Shown: in pieces, positions 1 to 14,700 of the stretch
Layout of the letters: the number at the start of each line of letters is the position of its first letter
How positions within the stretch are numbered: the stretch's first letter is position 1
Assembly (NCBI GenBank): GCA_002245135.1
Contig: NGBS01001179.1
Coordinates: 62,001 to 126,000 of the forward strand
Direction: 5' to 3'
DNA from: Proteromonas lacertae
Taxonomy: Eukaryota; Sar; Bigyra; Opalinata; Proteromonadidae
Length of the DNA stretch: 64,000 nucleotides
Made by a program: the position numbers and the translations under genes
The notes under the pieces: model-generated
What the model was told of the DNA's origin: nothing
The model's input: only the letters and a program-made list of their open reading frames with translations
The model's database searches: none

Positions 1-2779
1 TCAACCTTTCTTCATTCTTATTCTGATACAATTCCTCTAAAGCCAATTTCAATACTAAACCACTTTCATTATATTGTCTTGCTAATAAATCTTCAAATTC
101 TCCCAAGTGTCTTTCCTGTAAAACAGCATCAATTGCAGCACCAACTTCTTCATCACCATTTACTTTCTTATCTTGAATTCTCTTTCTGATAGCTTCTCTT
201 TCTCTTTCTAATCTCTTAGGTAATGAGACTAATTCATCTTCTTTTTCCATTTCTTTTTTCTTCTTTTCTAATTCTAATTCTTGTTTTAATTTCAATCTCT
301 TTTCTCTTTGAGCTTTCTTTAATGCAATTTGTGCTTCTAATTTGGATTTTTGTCTTGATTTTTCTTCTTCCATCTTCTGGTTATAATTCTTCATGTTTTC
401 TTCATATTCTTTCTTTATTCTATCGATTTCTTCTTGTGAAGCGTTTTCATTGGTTAAATCATTGATTTTATCTTCATATAATTTCCTCTTCTTCATCATC
501 TCATTCTTTGCTTCTTCTGCTCTTCTCTCCAATTCTTCTTGTGCTTTCTTCTTTTCTTCTTCTTCCAATCTTTCTAATTCTTTTCTATTTGCTTCTTCAA
601 TTTCTAATTTCATTTTCTCTTCTTCAGCTTTATGTTTCATTTGTAATTCTTTTTCTTCTAATGATAATTGGCCAACTTCATCTTTGATTGATCTTGTTAT
701 ATCTTCTTCCCACCACCAATCAGTATTCTCAGATTCTAACCTCTTCTGTAAGTCAATTGCTTCTTTCTTATGTTGTTCTTTCTGTTGAGTTATTTCTTCA
801 TTTTGATTCTCTTTCAATAACTGTTCTTTCTTTTCTCTTCTCTTTCTTAATCTTTCTTCTAATAAGTCTTTCTGTCTCTTCTTTTCTGTATCTAATGCTG
901 ATTTTATATTATCATAATTCTTTAAATGTTCTTCTTTTATCTTTTTCAATTCTTTACTATAATCTGTCTCACTGTCTAATTCATATTTCATTTTCTTAAT
1001 CTTCAATTTATGTTCTATTTCATTTCTTCTTTCATTTTCTTCTCTTTCTAACCTTAATTTTAACTCTAATTTCTCATTTTCTTGTCTTTCTATTATCTCC
1101 TGTTTTTCATCTTCATCTTTTACATTGTCTAATTCATGCTCTTGCTTTTCTTCAAGTTCTTTTGTTTGTCTTTCTTTTTCTTCTCTCAATTCATTCTCCA
1201 ATTCTTCCATTTCTTTCTCAGCTTCTTTATCATATTCATTCTTCAATTCTTCTAAATGTTTCTTATGCTTTTCTTCTAATTCTTTCATCTCTTTATTCAC
1301 TTCATTTTCATATTCTTCTATCTCTTTAGATATATTCTCATCATTCTTCAATTTGCTAATAACTTCACTATCAATTTCTTTTTCTTCTTCTACTTTATTA
1401 TTAACTTCCATCATTTCTAATTGATGTTGATGTTCTAACTCTAATAATTCCTTTTCTTTCTTCTGTTTTTCAATTAACAACAACTCTTTAGCTTCATCTT
1501 CATGTTTCTTAGCTAATCTTTCTTGTATCTTTCTTCTCTTTTCTTCTAATTTTTTCTTCATTTCTTGTTCTTGTTTCTTCTTTTCTTCTTCTAATGCTTT
1601 ATTCATTCTTTCTTTATCAGCTTTCATTTCATCATATAATCTTTGTTTTTCTTCTTCACTTATCTCTACATCATCTTCTTCACCCAACATTGCTTTAAAC
1701 ATTTTCTTCTTCATTTCTTCATCTTCTTCTTTATTATCCTTCAATAATTCACTCTCTTTTTCTTTCATCTTATCCTGTAGTTGATTAATAGCTTTGTTTT
1801 CTTGATCAGCTATTTGTAATTTGGTTTGTTCTTTCTCTTGTTGCTGTTGATCAATTATTGTCTCTAAATCTTCTGGTTCATCTTCTTCTATCACTGTTAA
1901 TTTAGATTTTGACTTTAATAATTTCTTCATTCTCTTTTCTTCTTCATTTTTTTCTTCTTCTTCTTCCTCTTCAATTGCTTCTTCAATTGTTTCTTCATCT
2001 AATTCAATACCTAATTTCTGAGCTTGTTTACGATTATATTCAACTTGAATACTCTTCAATTCTTGAGGAATTCTCTTCTTTAATTTAGAACTAGCTTCAG
2101 CTGTACTTTGTCTGGAATTATTCAATATATTTGTCTTTTCAGGTAAAGATCTTCTCACTAATTCATCAGTTTTCTCCATAAATATATCTAATTGATTTTG
2201 TAAATCTGTAGCTTCATCATTAATCAATCGCTGATTATCATCTGGATTTTGTTTTTCCAATATCTTTTGTGCATTATCTCTCATATCTTGAGTTATGTTA
2301 ATCAATTTATTTCTTGTTTCTTCTAAGATCTTTTTATACTTCTCTAACTCTTTCACTGATTTTTCAGTTACTAAATCACTTTGATCTTCATTCTCTCTTA
2401 ATTTATTCAACTGTGATATAAATGGTTCAGAAAAATCCATTGTTATTGCATTATCTAATATTGGTTTACTCACTTCTCTTCTTTGTTCTTCTGATTCTAA
2501 CATTGCTGAATATTTATCAATACATTGAATAGCTCTCTTTATTAACAACTTTATTTCTTCTTCAGTCTCACCGTCAGCAGTAACTCCATTTTGAATATTA
2601 TTAAATATCTCTTCCATCATTCTTTGACTAGTTGTATCAATATTCACACCCATCAAGTCATTCAACTGTGATAATAAACTATTCAATTCTAATTCTACAG
2701 TAGACATTTGATTATCATAAGCAGATCTTATATGCGTCTCTTTATCAACATTTCCTAATATTATTCCTTCTTTAGGCAA
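1..2779 (-). other. Coiled-coil cytoplasmic tail, open to the window edge
   Basis: One frame stays open without a stop for more than 920 codons on the minus strand and leaves the window at position 1. It is dominated by Glu, Lys, Leu, Gln and Arg with heptad-like spacing, for example runs such as EEEKKKQEQEMKKKLEEKRR. It begins one base out of phase with the receptor frame, which stops at the TAA ending at 2,772. Skipping one base near 2,780 joins the two without a gap. The alternative is a separate downstream gene whose start codon is one of the Met codons near 2,700. Confidence 0.8.
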
Positions 2780-5700
2780 TGATTGTATGTTGTTCACCTT
2801 CTGTATTTTGAGCTGTTGCATCTAATGACATTGATGTTAAATGACTTCTAATAATTTCCATTTCTTTCTTTAATATATCAATAAATGTAACTAATTTCTT
2901 TTGTTTCAAATTACTTTGATTATTCATCTGTTCATCATGAACTCTAATTCTTTCTATAATTTCTCTTGCATCTAATTCATCAACAGCCAAATCAATTTGT
3001 GCTTCAATATCAGCTTCTGTTGTCTTACCTTGGACTAATTTCACATTATTAAATATTTTATCACCTCCTATTTTCTGTAGTAATACTTCAGCTTTGACTG
3101 ATTGATCACTTCTTAATACTAATTCACCCCAACTCTTTCTTCTTAAATAATAAACACTTCCTAATACTAAAACTACAAACACAAATAGACAGGCAATTGC
3201 ACTGATAATCAATTCCCATTTAGGTGATAGATTAATCTTATCAATATCTATTACAGTTCCAACACTTACAAATTTAGTTGCTGTTTTTGGATTAATGGAA
3301 GCACCAGGACATACTACACCTGCAGGTTGAACTGTTACTATTAATTGTATTGTTTCATTTGTACTAACTCCAAATACATAAGTTCCTGATTCTTGGAATG
3401 TATATGCAAATACAGTAATATTCATCTTCTGTTTAGATAATTCCACTAAATTCTCAAATTCACCATAATCAAAGTTTGGATTTGTATTTAATAATGAATC
3501 TTTAATATAGACTGGATATGTTTCAGCATCACCTGGTAAATCAAATATTAAACCATCTCCTAATTCAATACATATCAGTGGTTGTACAACTGATAAATCA
3601 ACATGCAAATTATCATTCTGTAATATTCTTACATTCCTATTTGCTTCTTCCTTTTCTATATTATCAACTATTGATTTTGGTAAATTATATTTCCCAATAA
3701 AACCAGTGTCTTTATCAATACTAACAGATTGTAACTGACATCCTCTTCCATCATTCTCTTGTATTAGTTTAAAACATCTCCAACTACCTGATGCTACACC
3801 TAATTGCTGCCATTCAGTTGAATATAAAATAGTACCATTTGCATCAACTACATCTATCAATCCAGTGTTTGCATTAATTCTAGTGATATATCTATTCTTT
3901 TGACATTCATCATTGCAGATATTCTTCAATAATTTCTGTTTATTACATTCACATAAACCAACACTTGGAATATAAGTTCCTCCACCTACTTCGCTTGGAC
4001 ATTCAATATTACAGAATTCATCTTGTGGAATACATTTACCATCACTATTTCTAATGTAATTAGTATCACATCTTGGATATACTATTGGTTGACAATCTAT
4101 ATCACCATCACCTGTTTGTTTTTCAAAATCTTGATAAAATTCATAATTTGGTTCACATAAACAAGTACCGTCACTTGGTTGGAATACTCTATGCCTTCCA
4201 ATACATGTACATTTTGTACTATTTGGTGATGAATATGAACTGGATGAACAAATATAACAACCTTGTTGACCATAATATGGATTATAGTAATTAGCTGGAC
4301 ATACATAACATGATGTAATATTTGACATTCCTAAATGTGAATTATAACTACCAGGTGGACATGCTATTGGTTCTGATGTTCCTAAAGGACAATAATAGCC
4401 TTTTGGACATTGATATCCTCTTTCTGTTTCTTGATTTGTTGGTGTTGCACTGGTTGTATTTCCTAAACATACATAACCTGGAGTACATTTATAACATTCC
4501 CTTCTATGTGGATCTGTACCATATGTACCTTCTGGACATGGGTAACATGAATCAGCAACACTTGTCCTACTCTTATTAGTTAATGAACCTGGTGAATATG
4601 TTCCAGCTGGACATAATATAGGCTTAGATGAGTTCTTTGGACAATATGTTCCTAATATACAGGAGATTGGTACATCTACACCAGCTGGACAATAGTTATT
4701 CTCCGGACATTCTATTGGATTAGTAGTCTCTGATGGACAATAAGATCCTGCAGGACATTCTAATGGTTCTATACTACCTGGTGGACAATAGGTTGCATTT
4801 GGACATACTAAATAAGTGATAGAATTCTCTGGACAATAAGAACCACCAGGGCATTCAAAACATTCTTCTTTACTTCCAGCACCTAATTCACTTCTATATG
4901 TACCAGCTGGACATGGTATTTTGATTGGAGTTTCTTTTCTTGGACTTTCAGGACAATAGAAACCAGCTGGACATAGATAGTTATTATAAAAGGCAATACC
5001 AGTATCATTACAATAAGTACCAGCTGGACATACAATACAATCAGATTCTTCTGTCTTAGCTGTATCATTGTTATATGTATTAATTGGACATTCAAATAAC
5101 AACACTGTATTACTAATAGTATTATCACTACCACTACCTGATGATGATGGACAATAATGACCAATTGGACATGGTAAACTATTACCAATTCCACAAATTG
5201 TACCTGCAGGACATGGCAAACAAGCATCTATAGTCTTAGCACCTTCATTTGGATTATATGTATTAGCAGGACAAGGCGTTGGCAAGTTTTTACCTTGCTC
5301 ACAATAATAACCAATTGGACATTTATAAGCACCAGGATATTTATTTGGCTCATATTTATCACCACCTGTATAACAGATATAACCAGCAGAACATAATCCT
5401 TTTTGTTCTCCATTCATACAATAATATGTTTCAGGACAATAAGCACATTGATCTTCTCTATATAAACCAGTATTTGTTCCATAATAACCATCATTACAAA
5501 CTATTCCAACATCGTCACCTCCTGGACAAAATCTACCAGCAGGACAATCTGTTGGTAAATTTGTTCCACCAATACAAATCTTTCCTCTAGGACAATCTTG
5601 ACATTTTGATTGGCCTATCAATGGATTATATGTACCAGCTGAACATTCAATTGGACTTTCAGCACCTTCTGGACAATAATGACCTTTTGTACATGGATAA

Positions 5701-8700
5701 CCTGTTCCAGATGTAGATGATGGATTTGGAACTTCAGCACCACTTTCGCATATATAACCAGCTCTACATTTATTACCAGTTATACCATCTTCAGGTTTTT
5801 CTACTTTTGCACCTCTTATGCAATAATGACCAGCACCACATTTACCACTACCTAATAATGATGTTAATGCTTTTTCACCACAATAAACACCTGGTGGACA
5901 AGGCCTACATTGGTCAAAACTTGATAATTCTAATACATCATTGTAAGTACCTTCCAAACATGGGAATAATCTGTAGTCAGATGTATTAACTGGACAATAA
6001 TAACCTTGAGGACATGATACTGGATCTGATGTACCTGTTTCTGAACAATAGAAACCTGGTGGACAATCTTTACATGATTCTTCACCTTCTACATTTTGAT
6101 ATTGACCTGGATCACACAATTTTGGCTCTTTACTACCTTCAATACAATAATTACCAATTGGACATAATTCTGTAGGTTGAATAACACCTTCTCTACAATA
6201 ATAACCTTTAGTACATTTCTTGATTGGCTTTATCAATCCTGAATCTGGACATTCATAACCTTCTGAACATTTTTTACATTCTGATGGTTGCTTTAGGTTT
6301 GTCAAATTGCTATAAGTACCAGGTGGACAGGGTGTTGGTGAACTTGATCCTTTAATACAGTAATATCCTTTAGGACAAATATTTCCTGCTATACCATCCG
6401 TTGGATTTGGTAATTTTGAACCACCTTTACAGTAATAACCTGCTTCACAATCATCTGTATAAGTTGTCATATTTAATTTGTCACAATATTTACCACTTGG
6501 ACAGGATGAGCATTGAGATTCTTCATACAAACCAACATAATAACCAATAGTAGACACTGGACATGGTATTTTATCATTGAAATTACTTCCTTTCTTACAA
6601 TAGAAACCTAAAGGACAAATAACAGGTATGGATGTTGTATTTTCACAATAATAACCTTTTGGACATTCCAAACAAACGGATTGACCTGTTTTATTTTGAT
6701 ATGTTCTTTCTTGACATGGTATTGATACTGAATTATTACCAGGACAATAATGACCAACTTCACATTGATGAATACTGTAACTTTCACCTCCAGTACAATA
6801 ATAACCCGGTTTACAGTCAATAGATGGATAGACTGTAGCTTTATTTGGACATGTATATGGTTTTATACATGGTAAACATTTATCTTCAGAATCTTGTCCT
6901 GTTAATGAATTATAAGTACCTTCTCTACATGGTAATGGTGTCACAGTTCCTTTTGGACAATAGTAACCTTCTGGACATATAATACTCTTTGGATTAATAG
7001 CACCTTCTTTACAATAGTAACCTGCATCACATTCATCAGTGGGTGATGTAATACCTGGTCTATCACAATAATATCCAGCTTCACACTTTGTACATTGCTT
7101 TTCATCCGTCAATCCTTTATGATTACTGTATGTTGATACTGGACAAGGATGATCAGTAGTTGATGATTGACCTGCTAAACAATAATAACCTTCTTCACAT
7201 AACTTTGGTTCTGATGTACCAAGACTACAATAATATCCTTTTGGACATTGAATACATGATTTTTCGCCTTTCTTATTTTGGTAAGTACCAGCTGGACATT
7301 TGATTGGTTCATCTAATCCACTTGTACATTTATGGCCTTTCTCACAAAGTATTGTTGGTTGTGATGATTTTTCTTTACACACAAATCCTTCTTTACATTC
7401 ATCATTTACACTCTTCTGTCCTTTTGTTGGACAATATTTTCCCAAATCACAATTACTACAATCAGTTAACTGTGTTAAACCACTACTACTTGAATATGTA
7501 CCAGTTGGACATGGTTTTGGAGCTTTACTATTCTCTGTACAATAATGACCAGGTGGACAAACACCTCCTCCAATTAATTGAGATCCAACATTTGTAGATC
7601 CAATATAACCTTTATCTAAAATCACTGTCGGTGTTGAACTAACATTACTAATACAGTAAAAACCTGGTGGACATAATATAGCTGATGATAAATCAGAAAT
7701 ACCTTCACTATCACATATTTTACCACTTGGACAAGGCAAACATTCAGTAACATCACCAATACCATTGTTACTATTGTATGTACCAACTGGACATTTATGA
7801 TCATTAGGATCTTTAGTATTTGGAGGACAATAAGAACCTGTACTACATATAATTGGGAATTCAGAACCAAGTGGACAATAGAAACCTTCTGGACATGGTT
7901 TACATTCTTTTTGACCGACTTCATCTTGATAAGTACCAGCTTGACATTTAATTGGTTGATCTAATCCACTAGTACAATAATGACCAACTGTACATAAGGT
8001 AGTTGGCACAATATCTTTACCACCACAATAATATTTCTCTTCACATAATGGACCAACTTTTCTCATACCATAATAAGGGCAATAATGTTTTGCATCACAA
8101 TCATTACATTCTGTAGATTCAGTTAAACCAGTTCTACTACCATAAGTACCAGGTTTACATGGATATGGGAATTGAGAACCTAATGGACAATAATAACCTT
8201 CAGGACATATTGAACCACCATTTTCTGATTTTATTATTATTTTACCTTTCACATCATCATAATCTACTATAAGGATCATTTTGATTTAATGCAGACACTC
8301 CATATAAACAGAAATAACCTTTTGGGCAATCTTCAACTGGATTTGCTAATCCTGCAGTATTACACACTTTACCTGGTGAACATTTCTTACATTGTGATTC
8401 TTTATACATTCCAGTTTTATCATTAAATGTACCAACGGGACAAGGAACTCTAGTTGAATATTGACTACCAGCAGGGCAATAATAACCTTCACTACATCTA
8501 ATTGGTTCAGATGAACCTTCATTACAATAATAACCTTCTGGACATTGTTTACATGATTCTTGTTCTGTCAAATCTTGATAAGTACCAGCAGAACATTTCT
8601 TTGGACTATCTGAACCAGCAGGACAATAATAACCTGGTTGACATATATCAGTAGGATATGAAGTGCCTTCTTCACAATAGTAACCTTTGAAGCAATCACC

Positions 8701-11700
8701 AATTGGACTACTCAATCCTCTATTACTACAATACTTACCAGCTGTACATTTCTTACAATCTAGAGTAACATCATACTTATTAGTTAAATCATTAAAAGTA
8801 CCTAAAGGACATGGTGTTGGTACTGAACTACCTGCTGGGCAATAATGACCTATTGGACAAACATCACCAGTTGTATGATCTGTTGGATTCTTTACTGTGG
8901 CATTACCTAAACAATAATAGCCTTGTTCACATTTACCACTACCTTCTTTGGTTGTTAATCCTTTAGTTGCACAATACTGACCTGATGGACATGGTACACA
9001 TAAATCTTCATTTATTAAACCTGTATCACTTGCATATGTACCTTCTGGACATGGATATTGGTTAGATGAGGTTGTATTTAATGGACAATAATGGCCAGGT
9101 GGACATTTCATACTATCTGCTATTGTCTTTGTATTTGCTATACAATAATAACCTTCTGGACATGATTTGCATTTGTCTTGACCTTCTTCATCTTGATAAC
9201 TACCAGCTGGACATTCAGTTTGACTTCTAGAACCACTTGGACAAAAATATCCTTTCTCACATTTATAAACCTTATCTCCAGTACAATAATAACCTGATGG
9301 ACATCTTTCAAATGCACTTTCGTCTGAAATACCTTCTTTAGAGCATGTAAATTCATCTGGACATGGTAAACAATCAGTATCACTTTCACTACCTGTATTT
9401 TTATTCCATTTTCCTACAGGACATGGTTCAGGGAATATTGTACCATCTTTACAGTAATGACCAGCTGGACATATACCATACATATTTGGTGCTACAGCTG
9501 TATTTGTTGGAGTTGCTTCTTTGCATCCTAAGATACAATAATGACCTTTTGTAACTTTCTTAGTATTATCTAATGCAATCATACCTTCAACATCACAATA
9601 ATAAGGACCAGTACAAAGTTGACATTGTTTTACATCTTTAATACCTTCTAATGGATTATATGTACCAATTGGACATGGATTTTGTGTTGCCCATTTTGTA
9701 CCTTCTGGACAAAAATATCCTTTTGGACATATTACTGGATCTTTAGTACCTTCTTCACAATAATAACCTTCTGGACAATCTAAACATTCCGATTTACCTT
9801 TCATTGAATTGTATTTACCTGCTTCACATGGTTTACTTACATCTGAACCTCTATCACAATAGCTACTATCATCACATAAATTAGTTGAAATTAAGACATT
9901 TGTACCAGTTGGACAAACAAAACCAGGCAAGCATAACTTTGTTGGATTAATTAATCCTGTTTCATCACATAAATACTTACTAGTACATGGTTTACATTCA
10001 GTATCTATCTTTGCATTTGTCAAATCATTGTAAGTACCACTTGGGCAAAGAGTATGATTGGATGAACCTTCAATACAGTAACTACCAGTTGGACAATCTT
10101 CACTTGTATTATTATAGGAACCTTCTGGACAATAATAACCTTCTTTACATTTATTCAATGTTACTGAAGCATCATTTGGATTTAATGTAATAGACATTCC
10201 CTCATTCTCACATACATAACCAGCCAAACAATTCGTACAATTATCTATTGATAATGAACCTCCATAATTATTGAATGATCCTTTATGACATTTCTTTGGT
10301 TCTTTTGATCTTTCTTTACAATAACTACCAGCAGTACACAACTCAGGTGATTCAGTTGCTTGTCCACAATAAAATCCACTAATACAATCATGACATTCAG
10401 AACCACCAATATAATTCATAAATTTACCTTTTTCACAATCATTTATTTTACCATTAACACAATAATGTCCTTTAGTACATAATATGGATGTATTTAATGA
10501 TCCAACACCTTCATTACATATATAACCATTTGGACATAATGAACCAGTATCATTTTGACCTTTATTAGGACAATAATGATATTGGCTACACACTTTACAC
10601 TCACTTTCACTTTTCAATCCTGGTATATCACCATATGTACCTCTTGGACAAGGGATTGGAGATGATGAATTCTGCGGACAATAAAATCCCTTTGGACATA
10701 TATTAAGATTAGGTTTAGTTGTGCCAGCAGGACAATAATAACCTTCTTCACATGGTTGTAATTCACTTATCTTTGATATACCACTAACTGGACAAGAATA
10801 ACCTTCTAAACATAAATCACATTGAGTTTCACTTTGTAATCCATCTATTAATGAGAATTTACCTTTTGGACAATCACTCATATTCTCAGAATCTGCTGGA
10901 CAAAAATGACCAGCTTCGCATAACAATGGTTTTGTTGCATTCACAGGACAATAAAAGCCACTTGGACATGTTTTACATGTTTTACTTCCTTTTACTGATG
11001 AATAAGTACCATGCAAACAGGGTAATTCATAACCACTATTCTCAGGACAATGATTACCTTCTCTACATAATAATGTCTCATTTATAACGATTGTACCTTC
11101 AGGACAATAATAACCAGCAGTACATTTGTTATTCACCAACGAAGAAATACCATAATTAGGACACATAAATCCTTCTTTGCAAGGTAAACAATCTGTTGGT
11201 AGAGACTTCATTGTATATTCATTATAATAACCAGGTGAACAAAGTATAGGAGAACTTGAACCTAATGGACAATAACTACCAGCTGGACATATATTTGTAG
11301 TTGGATTAATTGTACCTGTGGGACAATAATATCCATTTGGACATTTACCTGATGGAGAATTTAATCCTTTTCTATCACAATAATAACCTTCAGTACAGTT
11401 AATACATTCATTCTTACTAATCAAATGAGTTGTATTTGCATATGTGCCAGCATCACATTCTATTGGTTTAGCTGAATTTGAATCACAATAACTACCACTA
11501 TCACATGGAATTGGTTCATCACATCCTTCTGGACAATAATAACCAGCTGGACAATTCTTACATTCAGTTTGACGATATAAGTTATTATATTTACCAGCTG
11601 GACACTTAACATGATCTGCTACTCCTGCTTTACAATAATAACCTGGTTCACATGGCTTTTGATAATAACTCTTTTGAGGACAATAATAACCAGCTTCACA

Positions 11701-14700
11701 CTTCTTTGATTGACCATTACTAATACCAACAGAATCACATAAATAACCACCAGGACAATCTTTACAGTCACTTAATAATGTTTTACCTTTAAATTGATTA
11801 TATTGACCTAATGGACATGGTAATGGTTGTGCACTACCTCTAGGACAATAATAGCCTGCTTTGCATATATCACCAGTTAAACCATGACTATTTGAAAGAC
11901 CATTTGGTTTATTAGAAGAAGATCCTTGAATACAATAATAGCCAGCATCACATTCACCTTTATCTATACCATTACCATCACACCAATGTCCAGCTTGACA
12001 TGGCTTCTCCTGTGCAGAACCTTCATTACATTCATTACCAGCACTACAAACATGTTCTTTACCTGTTGATGATTTACCTGGACAATAATATCCACTTGGA
12101 CATAATAATGAATAACTACTCATTCCTGTGTATGGACAATAATAACCTGGAGGACAATCTAAACATGAATTAATCGAATTACCTCCTTCTACTGGATTAT
12201 AAGTACCTTTTGGACAATCATGAACTCCTTCCATTTACACAATATTTACCAACGGGACATAAATTTGAATTATTTAATTCAGATGTACCAACTTCACATT
12301 TATAACCATCAGCACAAACATCACAATTCTCTTTTCCTTCTGTTAATGCCATTTGATTTGCTAGACATTGATCTTTGTCACTCGATCCTAAACTACAATG
12401 ATATCCTTTTGGACAGATAGCAGTAGCAGGACGATATTCTTTACTTCCAGCTAAACAATAAAAACCTGCAGCACATTTAAATCCTGAATAACTTGACATA
12501 TTATAATAAGGACAATAATAACCAGCTACACATGTTTTACAACTGCTTTGTCCTTCTTCATCTTGATATGTACCAGGTTCACATTGAATTTGAGATTTAC
12601 TACCACTTGGACATTTATATCCTTTTTCACATTTATGTTCTACTCCATTTATTGTACCATATTTATCTTCACTTCCTTCAGGACAATAATAGCCTTGATC
12701 ACAATCACTAGTTGTTGAACTTAATCCTCCTACACAATATTTACCAGCTGTACAAGGTTGACATTCATCTACTGTTCTTAAATTGATATTACTATTGAAT
12801 GTGCCTTTGGGACAATTATGTCCAACTTTTGAACTTTCTGGACAATATTTACCAACTGGACAATCTTTAAATTTAGTTGAATCACTACCATCACAATATT
12901 TACCAGCTGGACATTTATAACATTCTGCTAAACCAACTGTATCACTATAAGTACCAGCTGGACATTTTATACTTTCACCATTTATACAATAATGTCCAAT
13001 TGGACAAGGACCATAATTATTTGATGAATCATTGTTAGGATTTGAAACTGGAGCACCACTGTTACAGAAATAGCCAGCATCACAAAAACCAACAGGGCTT
13101 ACTAAACCAGTTGAATTACAATATTTACCATTTGTACATGCTTTACATTGTGTTTGTGTTGTTAAGCCTGTTCTATCTGAATATGTACCAATTGGACATG
13201 GAATGGGTGTATGAGTGCCTTTTAAACAGTAATATCCTTTTGGACATATATTACCTGTTATACCATCAGTTGGTTTTGCTGATTTTGCTCCACTTTTACA
13301 GTAATAACCAGCAGAGCATTGACCTGTTCCTGTTTTATCTTTTAAACCTGCAGTTTCACAATAATAACCAGGAGTACAAGCTTTACAAGCATCTACAGAT
13401 ATTAAACCTTCTTCATCACCATATTTACCAGCTGGGCAATTAGTTGGTGTTGTACTATTAACATTACAATAATTACCTATTGTACAAACTATTGTGTAAT
13501 TCATTCCTTTATATGGACAATACTTACCTGGTGGACAATCTAAACAAGATGATAAACCATATCTATCATTGTAACTACCAGCTTCACATTCAGTATCAAT
13601 TGTTGCACCTTCTTTAGAATAATGACCTGGTCTTGCTTTATTTTGATATGGTGTATCAGATCCAGCTGTACAATAATAACCAGCTGCACATTTACCAGTT
13701 GGAGCAGCATTTGTGCTTCCTTGGCAATAATAACCTGCAGTACAATCTTTACAAGATGAATTATTTGCTTGACCAATTTGATTATTATATTTACCAGCTG
13801 GACAACTTTTTAATTTTGATGCTCCTTCAACACAATAACCACCAGCTGGACATATTGTACCAGTAACACCATCAGTTGGTGTTGCTGTTGAAGAACCATT
13901 AATACATAAATAACCCAGCATTACAATTGCCACTTGTTGTAGTTTCACCTATACCACTACAATATTTACCTGCTGGACAAGGTGTACATTCTTGTGATCT
14001 TCTTAATCTCTTGGATTTACCATAACTTCCAGGTGGACAATTCACTGGTGCTATGTGTTCCAGCTACACAATATTTACCTTCAGGACAATCAATAGGCTT
14101 TGAAGTGTGTTTATCACAATAATAACCTGGTGGACAAACTGCACAATCTTTTAAGCTTCTACCTCTTGAATTACTATTATATGTCCCAACTGGACATTCT
14201 ATTTGTTTAGGATTATTTGATTTAGCTAGGACAATAATATCCAGGTTCACATTCACCTGTTTCTTCATAAGATGCTTCTACTGTATAATATCCAGCTTTT
14301 GTGTCAACACAATCACTCAAATCACCTCTACCTGGAACTCTATTTAATGTACCAGCTTTGCATGGTATTGGAGATGGAGTGCCTTCTGGACAATAATAAC
14401 CCTTTGGACATGCATTCTCTGCAAATGTTGGATCTGGACCTTGACCTACTGGACAATACATTCCTTTATGACAATTTAATTGATATTTTCGATCTTGACA
14501 ATTAGTAATACTATTACAGGTTGTATTAAATGGACAATATTTACCTGCATCACATTTCGAACAATATGAACTTCCTTATTGTTGATTGCATACCAACACC
14601 ACAATCAGCTGGATAAACACTTCCTTCAATACAATAAGAACCAGCTGGACAAGCTTTACAATCAGTTTTTGCTTTACCACCAAGTTGATCTCTATATGTC

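Noticed and set aside
1-1430. Ser/Phe/Leu-rich open frames on the plus strand at the left edge
   Set aside because: They are the antisense of the Glu/Lys coiled coil (CTT/TTC runs) and have no independent support.
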